This document shows, piece after piece, positions 1-6,926 of a stretch of DNA of 9,723 nt. The DNA comes from an uncultured Ideonella sp. (GTDB lineage: Bacteria; Pseudomonadota; Gammaproteobacteria; Burkholderiales; Burkholderiaceae), in contig CAMLGG010000203.1 in assembly GCA_946479475.1 (NCBI GenBank), forward strand, positions 1 to 9,723. The letters are read 5' to 3'. Position numbers and translations under genes: made by a program. The notes under the pieces are model-generated. The model was given only the letters and a program-made list of their open reading frames with translations. It did no database searches and had not been told where the DNA came from. Position 1 is the stretch's first letter, and each line of letters begins with the position of its first letter.

Positions 1-2697
1 GGTGTGGCGCTCGCGGCAATCGCGGCTGGTCACCACCTACGGCACAGCGCGCTGGCGCTCCTGTCGCGGCGCACCACTCCCCGCCTGGCCTCGGCCGCAC
101 TCCTGCTCACGCTGCAATGCAGCTTCGCGCTGTCCGCCTGGTTCACCGGCCTCGGGCTGATGTCGATCCTGCTGGCCAGCGCTTCGGTCCTGATCGTGCT
201 CGCCGGCGTCCTGACCCGGCCGCTGGTCGCCTGGGCGCTGGCGGCGCTGCAGATCGGCCTGCTGGTGCTGGTCTACCAGGGCGAGGCGAGCGGCAGGATC
301 GACAGCGTGGCCATGCTGCAGGCCAGCGGTGCGGCCACCCGCCTCGTATCGCACGTGCTGCTGGCCATCGGCTCGCTGCTGGTCGCGCTGATCCTCGGCC
401 GCCAGTTCGGCCAGAGCCTGCACGACGCGTGGCAGCAGGAACACCGGCTGTCCGAGCTGCTGCGCCTGGGCAGCGACTGGACCTGGGAGGCGGACCGGCG
501 CGGCGTCCTTACCCAGATATCGCCCAGCTTCGAGCGGCACACCGGCCGCACCGTCGCCGAGTTCCTGCGCATCGACCAGGAAGGCGGCCCGCGCATGGTT
601 CGCGACGCCGAATGGGCGGCCCTGATGGAGGACCTTCGCGAGCGCCGCCCGTACCGTTCGCGCGTCATCACCTTCGAGTGCGCCGACGGCCAGGTCGTCT
701 GCGTGCGCGGCACCGGCGAGCCGGTGACGGACGATACCGGCAAGCACGTCGGCTGGTGGGGCATCAGCCAGAACGTGACTGGCGAGGTGCTGGCCGCGCG
801 CGAGCATGAGCGTTCCCGCATCCTGCTGGACAACCTGGTGCGCCTTTCGCCCGATGCGATCACCGTGGCCAGCCTGCGCACCGGCAGGATCCTGCTCGCC
901 AACCCCGGCTTCCTGGCCATGGCGGGCTACGAGCGGCCGGAGCAGGTGCTGGGCCAGTCGGGCCGCGAGCTGGGCATGTGGCGCGACCCGGCGGATGCCA
1001 CGCGCCTGCGCGACGGCCTGCGCAAGGAGGGCGACGTCGTGCGCGAGCTGCGCGCCACCGCCCGCCGGCCCGACGGTGTCGAGCGCGAGGTCGTGGTCTC
1101 TGCCGCGCGCTTCCAGTGGAGCGGCGAGCCGGTGGCGGTCATCATCACCCGCGACGTGACCGAGGACGAACGGGCGCGGCTGCAGGGCGACGCCATCCTG
1201 AACCACGCGGCGGTCGGCGTGGCGCTGGTCCGGTCGCGCCGCGTCGAGCGGGTCAACCCGAGGCTGGAGCAGTTGCTGGGTCAGCCGGCGGGCAGCATGG
1301 CCGGGCGGCCGGTGGCCGACTTCTTCGGCGGCGAGGCGGCCTACGAAGGGTTCGTCCGTCGCATCCGCGAACAGCTCGACACCGGCCGCCCGGTGGAGAT
1401 CGAGCACGAGTTCGCGCGGCCCGACGGCTCGCGCTTCCTGGCCCTGCTGCGCTCGCAGCTGGTCGACCCGCGCCACCCCGATGCGGCCGGCGCGATCTGG
1501 GTGATGGAGGACATCACCGAGCGCCGTCGCACGGAGCAGGCGTTGGCCGAAGCCAAGGCCGAGGCCGAGGCTGCCAACGAGGCGAAGAGCGCCTTCCTGG
1601 CCCACGTGAGCCACGAGATCCGAACGCCGCTGAACGGGGTGCTCGGGCTGGCTCGCCTGATGGCGGCGCCGGGCCAGCCGGACTCGCGGCGGCAGAACCA
1701 CCTGCGCTACCTCGTCGATGCCGCGGAAAGCCTCAGCGGCATCGTCTCCAACGTGCTGGACCTGTCGAAGATCGAGGCGGGCAAGCTGCAGGTCGAGCGC
1801 ATCGCGTTCGACCTGCACGACCTGCTGGACAAGGTCTACGGAGCCCATGCCGTGCTGGCCGAGGCCAAGGGGCTGGCAATGAGGCTGACCATCCAGCCCG
1901 GCGTGCCGCGCCGGGTGCGCGGCGATCCGTTGCGGCTGCGCCAGATCCTTTCCAACTTCCTGGCCAACGCGATCAAGTTCACCCGCCAGGGCGAGGTGCA
2001 GCTGCGCGCGACCGCTGCGGGGCCGGGGCGGCTGCGCTTCGAGGTCGAGGACACCGGGATCGGCATTGCGCCCGCCGTGCTCGCCACCCTGTTCCAGCCC
2101 TTCGCTCAGGCCGACCATTCGACGACCCGCCGCTTCGGCGGGACCGGACTCGGCCTTTCGATCACGCGCGAGTTGGCGCAGCTGATGGGCGGCACGGTGG
2201 GCGCGAGCAGCCAGCCCGGCGAGGGGGCCACCTTCTGGGCCGAGCTGGGCCTGCCCGCGGCCAGGGAGGACGAGGCCGGCCCGGCCAGCGGCTTCGGCGA
2301 GGGCGAGGCGCCGCTCAAGGGCCTGCGGCTGCTGGTGGCCGAGGACAACCCGGTCAACATGCTGATCGCCGCCGAGATGCTGGCCCGCCTCGGCGCCACC
2401 GTCAGCCCGGCGCATGACGGGGCCGAGGCGGTGCAGGCCTGCCTCGTGCATCCCGAGGCCTATGACGTCGTGCTGATGGACCTGCACATGCCGGTGCTCG
2501 ACGGCCTGTCCGCCGTGCGGGTGCTGCGCGCCAACGCGGCGACCGCGACGCTGCCGGTGGTGGCCTTCAGCGCCGCTGCGCTGGACCACGAGCGCCAGCA
2601 GGCGCGGGCAGCCGGCATGGACGACTTCGTGGGCAAGCCGATGCAGCCCGAAGAACTGGTGCGCGTGCTGTCGCGCTGGGCCCGGCAGACGATCTGA
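1..2697 (+). CDS. Hybrid sensor histidine kinase/response regulator, three PAS domains (5' end cut by window)
   Basis: Inner-membrane two-component sensor. The frame is open to the left edge; the GTG at 4 lies in what looks like a cytoplasmic loop before a membrane segment, so the real start is probably upstream. Residues here are counted from that GTG. Four hydrophobic segments lie at about 31-49, 50-70, 73-91 and 113-131. Three PAS/PAC modules follow at about 147-263, 269-390 and 396-505, then a short Ala/Glu-rich coiled coil at 506-530. The HisKA H-box SHEIRTPLNG has the phospho-accepting His at 537. The HATPase shows the N-box Asn655, the G1 box DTGIGIAP (Asp683) and the G2 box FGGTGLGL (711-718). 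A C-terminal receiver domain has the acidic pair Glu780/Asp781, phospho-acceptor Asp826, Ser856 and Lys878. All catalytic residues are present. No Hpt domain, separate response regulator or output gene is visible next to it, so its phosphorelay partner is elsewhere. The sensed signal is unknown. Confidence 0.94.
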   Translation, partial: GVALAAIAAGHHLRHSALALLSRRTTPRLASAALLLTLQCSFALSAWFTGLGLMSILLASASVLIVLAGVLTRPLVAWALAALQIGLLVLVYQGEASGRIDSVAMLQASGAATRLVSHVLLAIGSLLVALILGRQFGQSLHDAWQQEHRLSELLRLGSDWTWEADRRGVLTQISPSFERHTGRTVAEFLRIDQEGGPRMVRDAEWAALMEDLRERRPYRSRVITFECADGQVVCVRGTGEPVTDDTGKHVGWWGISQNVTGEVLAAREHERSRILLDNLVRLSPDAITVASLRTGRILLANPGFLAMAGYERPEQVLGQSGRELGMWRDPADATRLRDGLRKEGDVVRELRATARRPDGVEREVVVSAARFQWSGEPVAVIITRDVTEDERARLQGDAILNHAAVGVALVRSRRVERVNPRLEQLLGQPAGSMAGRPVADFFGGEAAYEGFVRRIREQLDTGRPVEIEHEFARPDGSRFLALLRSQLVDPRHPDAAGAIWVMEDITERRRTEQALAEAKAEAEAANEAKSAFLAHVSHEIRTPLNGVLGLARLMAAPGQPDSRRQNHLRYLVDAAESLSGIVSNVLDLSKIEAGKLQVERIAFDLHDLLDKVYGAHAVLAEAKGLAMRLTIQPGVPRRVRGDPLRLRQILSNFLANAIKFTRQGEVQLRATAAGPGRLRFEVEDTGIGIAPAVLATLFQPFAQADHSTTRRFGGTGLGLSITRELAQLMGGTVGASSQPGEGATFWAELGLPAAREDEAGPASGFGEGEAPLKGLRLLVAEDNPVNMLIAAEMLARLGATVSPAHDGAEAVQACLVHPEAYDVVLMDLHMPVLDGLSAVRVLRANAATATLPVVAFSAAALDHERQQARAAGMDDFVGKPMQPEELVRVLSRWARQTI

Positions 2698-2702
2698 GCG
2701 TC

Positions 2703-2730
2703 CCGGCTGTCGGCCTGCTCCGACAACCGG
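2703..2730 (+). terminator. Stem-loop after the histidine kinase gene
   Basis: Arms CCGGCTGTCGG (2703-2713) and CCGACAACCGG (2720-2730) form an 11-bp stem with one C/A mismatch and a 6-nt loop, starting 5 nt after the TGA stop. There is no T tract behind it, so it may be an imperfect intrinsic terminator or an mRNA 3'-end stabiliser. It separates the kinase from the next gene, arguing against tight co-transcription. Confidence 0.45.
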
Positions 2731-2804
2731 CGCGCCTGTGCACTGGCAGACAGCCGTGGCGGCCGTCCGCACACTCTGCAACATCGCTTGCACCCCCAGC
2801 CCGA

Positions 2805-4229
2805 ATGAGAGCGCCCCGTCTGCACGTCGTTGCCCTGGTCATCGCTGCCTTGTGCAACGTCGCCATCTCCGGCTGCGCGCCCTTGCCGCGCGCCGTCCCC
2901 GATCTGGGCTATCGCCAGCCGGCGGAGCCGGTGAGGGTGGTGGGGGCGCGAGGACCCCTGTCGCCGGCGAGAACCCAGCGGGTGCTCGAAGGGCTCAAGC
3001 CCCAGCCGGGCAGCGAGAACGCCGTGCTGGATCGGCACGTCGCCATCGAGACGGAGCTCACCGGCCGGCCGCTGGTGGCGGACAACCAGGTCACCCTGCT
3101 GCAGGACGGCGAGGCCACCTACCGCGCGATGCTGGAAGCGATCGCCAACGCGCGTCGCCACATCGACATGGAGACCTACATCCTGCAGGACGACGAGACC
3201 GGCCGCCGCTTCGCGGATGCCCTGATCGCCAAGCGACGCGAGGGCGTGCGGGTCAACCTGCTCTACGACAGCGTGGGAACGCTGGACACGCCGAAGGAGT
3301 TCTTCCAGCGGCTGAAGGCCGAGGGCATCAACCTGCTCGAGTACAACCCGATCAATCCGGCTGAGGCCAAGGCGGGCTGGGACGTGAACGAGCGGGACCA
3401 CCGCAAGCAGCTGATCGTCGACGGCGAGGTGGTGCTGCTGGGCGGCATCAACATCAGCGGCGTCTACTCGGGCGGCTCGTTCAAGGACCGGCCTCGCAAG
3501 ACCGGCAAGGACGGCCATCCCGACGCGAAGTCGTTGCCCTGGCGCGATACCGACGTGCGGATCGAAGGCCCGGTGGTGGCCGAGTTCCAGAAGATCTTCC
3601 TGGACACCTGGGGCCAGCAGAACGGCCCGCCCCTGCCGGCCGAAGACTACGCGCCCCGTCCCCAGCGGCAGGTCAAGGGCCGGCAGGTCGTGCGTGCGAT
3701 CGCCAGTTCGCCGCGCGACACCGACAGCGCGATCTACCAGACGCTGATGTCATCGATCGGGCATGCCGAGCAGGAAATCTGGATCACGACCGCCTACTTC
3801 GTTCCCGATCCGCAGCTGCTCGATGCGCTGAAGGACGCGGCCGGCCGGGGCGTGGACGTGCGGCTGATCCTGCCGCGCTACAGCGACGTGCCCCTGGTCC
3901 TGAGTGCCGGGCGAAAGCACTACGGCGAGCTCCTTCGCGCCGGCGTCAAGCTCTTCGAACGGCGCTCGGTGCTGCTGCACGCCAAGACCGCCGTCATCGA
4001 CGGCGTGTGGTCGACGGTGGGATCGACCAACCTCGACTGGCGCAGCTTCGTGCACAACCAGGAGCTGAACGCCGTGGTGCTGGGCAGCGAGTTCGGCCAG
4101 CAGATGAAGGCCGCGTTCGAGCGGGACCTGGGCGCTTCGGACCCCGTCACGCTCGAGGCCTGGGAGCACCGCCCCCTGAAGCAGCGCTTCAGCGAGTGGC
4201 TCGGCCAGGCGCTGCAGTACTGGCTGTAG
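2805..4229 (+). CDS. Lipoprotein phospholipase D / cardiolipin synthase-like protein
   Basis: A 474-residue phospholipase D superfamily enzyme with two HxKxxxxD motifs: HRKQLIVD (His199, Lys201, Asp206) followed by GGINIS, and HAKTAVID (His392, Lys394, Asp399) followed by GSTNLDWRS. The two-domain layout and the stretch with WRDTDVRIEGP and FLDTW resemble bacterial cardiolipin synthases (ClsA/ClsB/ClsC type), which transfer phosphatidyl groups between phosphatidylglycerol or related lipids. The N terminus is a lipoprotein signal: Arg2 and Arg5, a hydrophobic core, and lipobox ISGC with Cys24. Residue +2 is Ala, so Lol sorting rules predict the outer membrane, facing the periplasm. Cardiolipin synthases are usually anchored by membrane helices or lie on the cytoplasmic face, so substrate and function are uncertain; a secreted phospholipase is possible. 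The ATG at 2805 is chosen because it opens the signal peptide; no clear Shine-Dalgarno precedes it. The gene sits 107 bp after the kinase, probably as its own unit. Confidence 0.93.
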   Translation: MRAPRLHVVALVIAALCNVAISGCAPLPRAVPDLGYRQPAEPVRVVGARGPLSPARTQRVLEGLKPQPGSENAVLDRHVAIETELTGRPLVADNQVTLLQDGEATYRAMLEAIANARRHIDMETYILQDDETGRRFADALIAKRREGVRVNLLYDSVGTLDTPKEFFQRLKAEGINLLEYNPINPAEAKAGWDVNERDHRKQLIVDGEVVLLGGINISGVYSGGSFKDRPRKTGKDGHPDAKSLPWRDTDVRIEGPVVAEFQKIFLDTWGQQNGPPLPAEDYAPRPQRQVKGRQVVRAIASSPRDTDSAIYQTLMSSIGHAEQEIWITTAYFVPDPQLLDALKDAAGRGVDVRLILPRYSDVPLVLSAGRKHYGELLRAGVKLFERRSVLLHAKTAVIDGVWSTVGSTNLDWRSFVHNQELNAVVLGSEFGQQMKAAFERDLGASDPVTLEAWEHRPLKQRFSEWLGQALQYWL

Positions 4230-4246
4230 GCGTCGCCTACTTCTTT
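4226..4246 (+). terminator. Compact terminator containing both convergent stop codons
   Basis: GTAGGC (4226-4231), loop GTC, GCCTAC (4235-4240), then TTCTTT on the + strand. The 15 bases form a perfect palindrome around a central T. The TAG stop of the phospholipase gene (4227-4229) lies in the left arm and the TAG stop of the permease (4237-4239, reverse strand) lies in the right arm. The T-rich tail is only on the + side, so it should terminate the phospholipase transcript better than the permease transcript. Confidence 0.55.
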
Positions 4247-5514
4247 CGCAGCAGCAGGTGCAGCAGGATCGCGCCGAAGGTCGCGGTGCCGATGCCGCCG
4301 AGGGCGAACTGGCCGAACTTCAGGGTGTAGTCGCCCGTGCCCAGCACCAGCGTGACGGCGGCGACGATCAGGTTGGAGTTCTGCGTGAAGTCGACGCGGT
4401 TGTCGACCCAGATCTTGGCGCCCGCGATGGCGATGAGGCCGAAGACGACGATCGAGACGCCGCCCATCACCGGCAGCGGGATGGCCTGGATGAGCGCCCC
4501 GAACTTGGGGCTGAAGCCCAGCAGCACGGCGATCAGCCCGGCGACCACGAACATCGCCGTCGAGTAGATCTTGGTCGCCGCCATCACGCCGATGTTCTCG
4601 GCATAGGTCGTCACGCCCGTGCCGCCGGCGCTCGCCGAGACGATGGTCGCGATGCCGTCGCCCAGGAAGGCCCGGCCGATGTACGGGTCGAGCTTGCGGC
4701 CCGTCATCGCGCCCACTGCCTTCACGTGGCCCAGGTTCTCGGCCACGAGGATGATGGCCACCGGCGCGATCAGCAGGATCGCGTGGCCGTCGAACACCGG
4801 CGAGGCGAAGTGCGGCGCGCCGAGCCAGGCCGCGGCGGTGATGCCGCTGGTGTCCATCGGCTTGCCCCAGCCCAGGCCGTTGGCGAGGATGGCGTAGACG
4901 ATCGTCGCGAGGATGAGGCCGACGAGGATGAGCAGGCGCTGCAGCATCCCGCTGGTGCGCACCGCCACCAGCCCGACGCAAAGGAAGGTCACCGCCTGCA
5001 TCCACTTGTCGAAGTCGGTCGGCGCCATGTTCTTGATCGGGATGCCGGCGAGGTTGAGGCCGATCACGGCCACGACCGCGCCGGTCACCACCGGCGGCAT
5101 CAGCTTCTCTATCCAGGCGGTGCCCGAAGCCATCACCAGCAGGCCGATGGCCGCATAGACGGCGCCGCACACGATGATGCCGCCGAGCGCCACCCCGATG
5201 TTCGGGTTCGCCCCGCCGCCCGCATAGCCGGTGGCCGCGATCACCACGCCGATGAAGGCGAAGCTGGAACCGAGGTAACTCGGCACCTGGCCGCCCACGA
5301 CGGCGAAGAAGATCAGCGTGCCGATGCCGGACATGAGGATGGCGACGTTCGGATCGAAGCCCATCAGGATGGGCGCGAGCACGGTCGCGCCGAACATCGC
5401 GATCACGTGCTGGATGCCCAGCGCGACGGTCTGCGGCCAGGGCAGGCGCTCGTCGGGCGCGACGACGGCGCCGGCGCGAGCCGGGACTTCGCGCCAGGTG
5501 GGGATCAGGCTCAT
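4237..5514 (-). CDS. rutG: RutG-like NCS2 pyrimidine (uracil) permease
   Basis: A 425-residue NCS2 / nucleobase-ascorbate family permease (SLC23 fold, about 14 membrane segments) that imports uracil or related bases by proton symport through the inner membrane. Family landmarks are QHVIAMFGATVLAPILMG (35-52), GGQVPSYLGSSFAF (74-87), MPPVVTGAVV (139-148), VAENLGHVKAVG (257-268) and TTYAENIGV (302-310). Glu259, His263 and Glu306 correspond to the substrate and proton residues known in E. coli UraA. The opening VVAPDERLP, the VAENLGH motif and the DNRVDFTQNSNLI region resemble E. coli RutG more than UraA as I recall them; xanthine transport cannot be excluded. The start is supported by a Shine-Dalgarno AGGAG at 5527-5523, 8 nt before the ATG. 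No rutABCDEF genes lie beside it. A sigma-54-like promoter upstream would fit nitrogen-limitation control, as known for the NtrC-activated rut operon of E. coli. Confidence 0.93.
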   Translation of the reverse strand: MSLIPTWREVPARAGAVVAPDERLPWPQTVALGIQHVIAMFGATVLAPILMGFDPNVAILMSGIGTLIFFAVVGGQVPSYLGSSFAFIGVVIAATGYAGGGANPNIGVALGGIIVCGAVYAAIGLLVMASGTAWIEKLMPPVVTGAVVAVIGLNLAGIPIKNMAPTDFDKWMQAVTFLCVGLVAVRTSGMLQRLLILVGLILATIVYAILANGLGWGKPMDTSGITAAAWLGAPHFASPVFDGHAILLIAPVAIILVAENLGHVKAVGAMTGRKLDPYIGRAFLGDGIATIVSASAGGTGVTTYAENIGVMAATKIYSTAMFVVAGLIAVLLGFSPKFGALIQAIPLPVMGGVSIVVFGLIAIAGAKIWVDNRVDFTQNSNLIVAAVTLVLGTGDYTLKFGQFALGGIGTATFGAILLHLLLRKK

Positions 5515-5556
5515 GCGGGGCTCTCCTCGTCGGTGACTTGTATTGGCGCGGGACTC

Positions 5557-5572
5557 CGCACTCTTCGTGCCA
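5557..5572 (-). promoter_or_regulatory. Candidate sigma-54 (-24/-12) promoter of the permease gene
   Basis: Read on the reverse strand from 5572 the sequence is TGGCACG-AAGA-GTGCG. Against the sigma-54 consensus TGGCACG-N4-TTGCW the -24 element is perfect, the spacing is exact, and the -12 element keeps the essential GC with a mismatch at the first T and at the final W. Transcription would start about 12 bases further on, near 5546. That gives a leader of about 30 nt containing the Shine-Dalgarno at 5527-5523. I found no convincing sigma-70 promoter for this gene. Confidence 0.5.
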
Positions 5573-5611
5573 GGTGCACGGCAACGGGCGCAGTGTAGAA
5601 GGCACGGGCCT

Positions 5612-5632
5612 TGCGTTCCCCTGGGAAACGCA
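5612..5632. repeat. Imperfect dyad between the divergent genes
   Basis: TGCGTTCCC (5612-5620) and GGGAAACGCA (5623-5632) are complementary apart from one bulged A at 5626. In the mRNA of the + gene it would be a hairpin ending 2 nt before its Shine-Dalgarno (5635-5641). As DNA it lies about 65-85 bp upstream of the predicted sigma-54 start for the permease, a usual distance for an activator site. It does not match the NtrC consensus well. Confidence 0.4.
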
Positions 5633-5648
5633 CCGAGGGAGTGCCTCC

Positions 5649-6344
5649 ATGACCGCTGCCGCCACGCCGACCCGCCCGTCCTCGCCTCGCGCGCCGGGGG
5701 ACCGCACGCCCGGGCTGCACCAGGCCGCCCATATCGGTGCGGAAACCTGGACCCAGCTGGTGAACCAGGCGGGGCGGCAACGCATGCTCTCGCAACGCAT
5801 CGTCCTGCACGTGCTGCTGGCGACGCGGGGGGACGCGGCCGCGGCCGGCCTGGCGCGCGACGCGCTGGCGATGTTCGCCTTCAGCCACGAAACCTTGAGC
5901 CGCGGGCACGCCGACCTGCCCATGCCGGCGGATCCCCGCCTGACCGAGGCATTCCACGGCGCCAACGGTGCGGACCGGCCCGTGCGCGAGTTCGTGGCGC
6001 TGGCCGAACGCGCGTTGCACCCGGGCGCGCCGGCCGCCGTGGTGGACCAGTTCGCCGCCCAGGCCACGCCCATCCTCGGCGTGCTTCAACGCGTTGCCCA
6101 GCTTTACGAGACCCTGGCGCTCGACGCCGCGCGCAATCACAGGCGCCGGACCACCGAGCTGATCGAGCGCATCCACCGCGTCGCCCGCGAGGCCCGCATC
6201 GTGACCTTCAATGCCCGCGTGGGGGCTGCGCGCGCGGGCCACGCCGGCCGCGAGTTCGCTGCGCTGGCCGACATCCTCGGCCGCATCAGCGAGGAGGTGG
6301 AGCACCTTGCGCAGCAGGCGGGGCAGATCAACCGGGAGAACTGA
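5649..6344 (+). CDS. Soluble PilJ/NarX-type sensory domain protein with chemoreceptor-like C terminus
   Basis: A 231-residue protein without signal peptide or membrane segment. Residues 30-160 look like the PilJ/NarX N-terminal domain (type IV pili methyl-accepting chemotaxis transducer N-terminal): the signature LVNQAGRQRMLSQRI (37-51) closely matches the family AGRQRMLSQR motif, followed by long amphipathic helices as expected for a helical sensory bundle. The C-terminal part, about 168-224, resembles the tip and return helix of a methyl-accepting chemotaxis protein: IVTFNARVGAARAGHAGREFAALAD (184-208) parallels the usual LLALNAAIEAARAGE..GRGFAVVA pattern. The methylation helices and HAMP of full receptors are missing, as is the membrane anchor. 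The start is the ATG at 5649, with a Shine-Dalgarno GAGGGAG at 5635-5641; the longer frame from 5538 lacks such support. It is divergent from the permease and convergent with the next gene. Its partner and ligand are unknown; a soluble chemoreceptor accessory or a nitrate-type cytoplasmic sensor are possibilities. Confidence 0.88.
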   Translation: MTAAATPTRPSSPRAPGDRTPGLHQAAHIGAETWTQLVNQAGRQRMLSQRIVLHVLLATRGDAAAAGLARDALAMFAFSHETLSRGHADLPMPADPRLTEAFHGANGADRPVREFVALAERALHPGAPAAVVDQFAAQATPILGVLQRVAQLYETLALDAARNHRRRTTELIERIHRVAREARIVTFNARVGAARAGHAGREFAALADILGRISEEVEHLAQQAGQINREN

Positions 6345-6385
6345 CGCAGCCCGCGGCGTGTGCCGTGCTGCACAGCGGCTGCGTC
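6343..6385 (+). terminator. Inverted repeat at the convergent junction
   Basis: GACGCAGCC (6343-6351) and GGCTGCGTC (6377-6385) are perfect 9-bp complements with a 25-nt spacer that can fold further (GTG/CAC). The left arm includes the last two bases of the TGA stop of the PilJ-like gene, and the right arm ends 10 bp from the stop of the convergent gene at 6396. No strong T tract follows (TTGAAA on the + side). A shared terminator is the simplest reading. Confidence 0.4.
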
Positions 6386-6395
6386 TTGAAAGGCG

Positions 6396-6833
6396 CTAAC
6401 CGGCCACCGCAGGACCCACCGGGGGACCCAGCGCGGGCACCACCTCAGGGCCCGCCGCGGCCGGCCTTCGTTCGGGCGCCATCACCGGGCCGCCTTCGCG
6501 CCCGAGCTGCATCCTGCCCAGGCGGACCAGGCGTGACGTGATGGCGCCACGGGATCGCTCGTGGGCGCGGACCAGCTCGGCGACCGGCGTGCCGGCGTCG
6601 AACGCGGCCGTGAGGCGCTGGTCCTCCTCTTCGCTCCAGGGCTTGCCGGCATGGCCGGGCGTGGGCCGCGCGGCCTTGGCTGCCGCTTGCTCGAGAGCCC
6701 GCACCGCCACGAACAGGGCGCGAATGACTTGTGCGCGGCTCAGGGGCCCGCCTTCCGGCAGCACTTCGCCGGTGGTCGCGTCGACTCCTGATGCCAGGCC
6801 CTGGATGATCTCCCGGGCCAGTTCTGGGGTCAT
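6396..6833 (-). CDS. Conserved-looking hypothetical protein with Myb/SANT-like helix-turn-helix
   Basis: A 145-residue protein, not assigned to a named family. Residues 1-50 form a helical module with the phrase GVDATTGEVLPEGGPLSRAQ (16-35) followed by a helix (VIRALFVAVRALEQAAAKA). I recall similar LA-x-G-x-D-x-x-TGE-x-LP sequences in bacterial hypothetical proteins but cannot name the family with certainty. Residues 63-107 read as a Myb/SANT-like or GcrA-like DNA-binding unit: GKPWSEEEDQRLTAAFDAG, then RGAITSRLVRLGRM with the pattern GAI.SRL.RLG. The tail (112-145) is Pro/Ala/Gly-rich and probably disordered. The start at 6833 is chosen because GGGAGG lies 8 nt upstream on the reverse strand; the longer frame from 6923 has a basic, low-complexity extension and no comparable site. 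It is flanked by convergent and divergent genes, so it is transcribed alone. A small DNA-binding or regulatory protein is inferred only from the helix-turn-helix. Confidence 0.75.
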   Translation of the reverse strand: MTPELAREIIQGLASGVDATTGEVLPEGGPLSRAQVIRALFVAVRALEQAAAKAARPTPGHAGKPWSEEEDQRLTAAFDAGTPVAELVRAHERSRGAITSRLVRLGRMQLGREGGPVMAPERRPAAAGPEVVPALGPPVGPAVAG

Positions 6834-6926
6834 GGGTGTTGCCTCCCGAGGAAATGAAGAAGGTGCAGCGCGCGGCGAAATGACGGGACATGGCCTCCAC
6901 CACGATGGTGACGGGTGGTGCAAAGC

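Noticed and set aside
37..2793. A 918-codon open frame on the reverse strand opposite the histidine kinase.
   Set aside because: Its translation is His/Gln/Arg/Ala-rich with no domain, and the opposite strand encodes a kinase with all catalytic motifs. Strong third-position GC keeps the antisense frame free of stops.
5538..5648. A longer N terminus for the PilJ-like protein.
   Set aside because: The start at 5649 has a good Shine-Dalgarno 8 nt away, and the extension would run through the divergent promoter region and dyad.
3920..6073. A 717-codon reverse-strand open frame spanning three genes.
   Set aside because: It crosses the phospholipase, permease and PilJ-like genes in another frame and shows no family motif.
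6834..6923. A 30-residue N-terminal extension of the hypothetical protein.
   Set aside because: GGGAGG stands 8 nt before the ATG at 6833, and the extension is basic and low in complexity.
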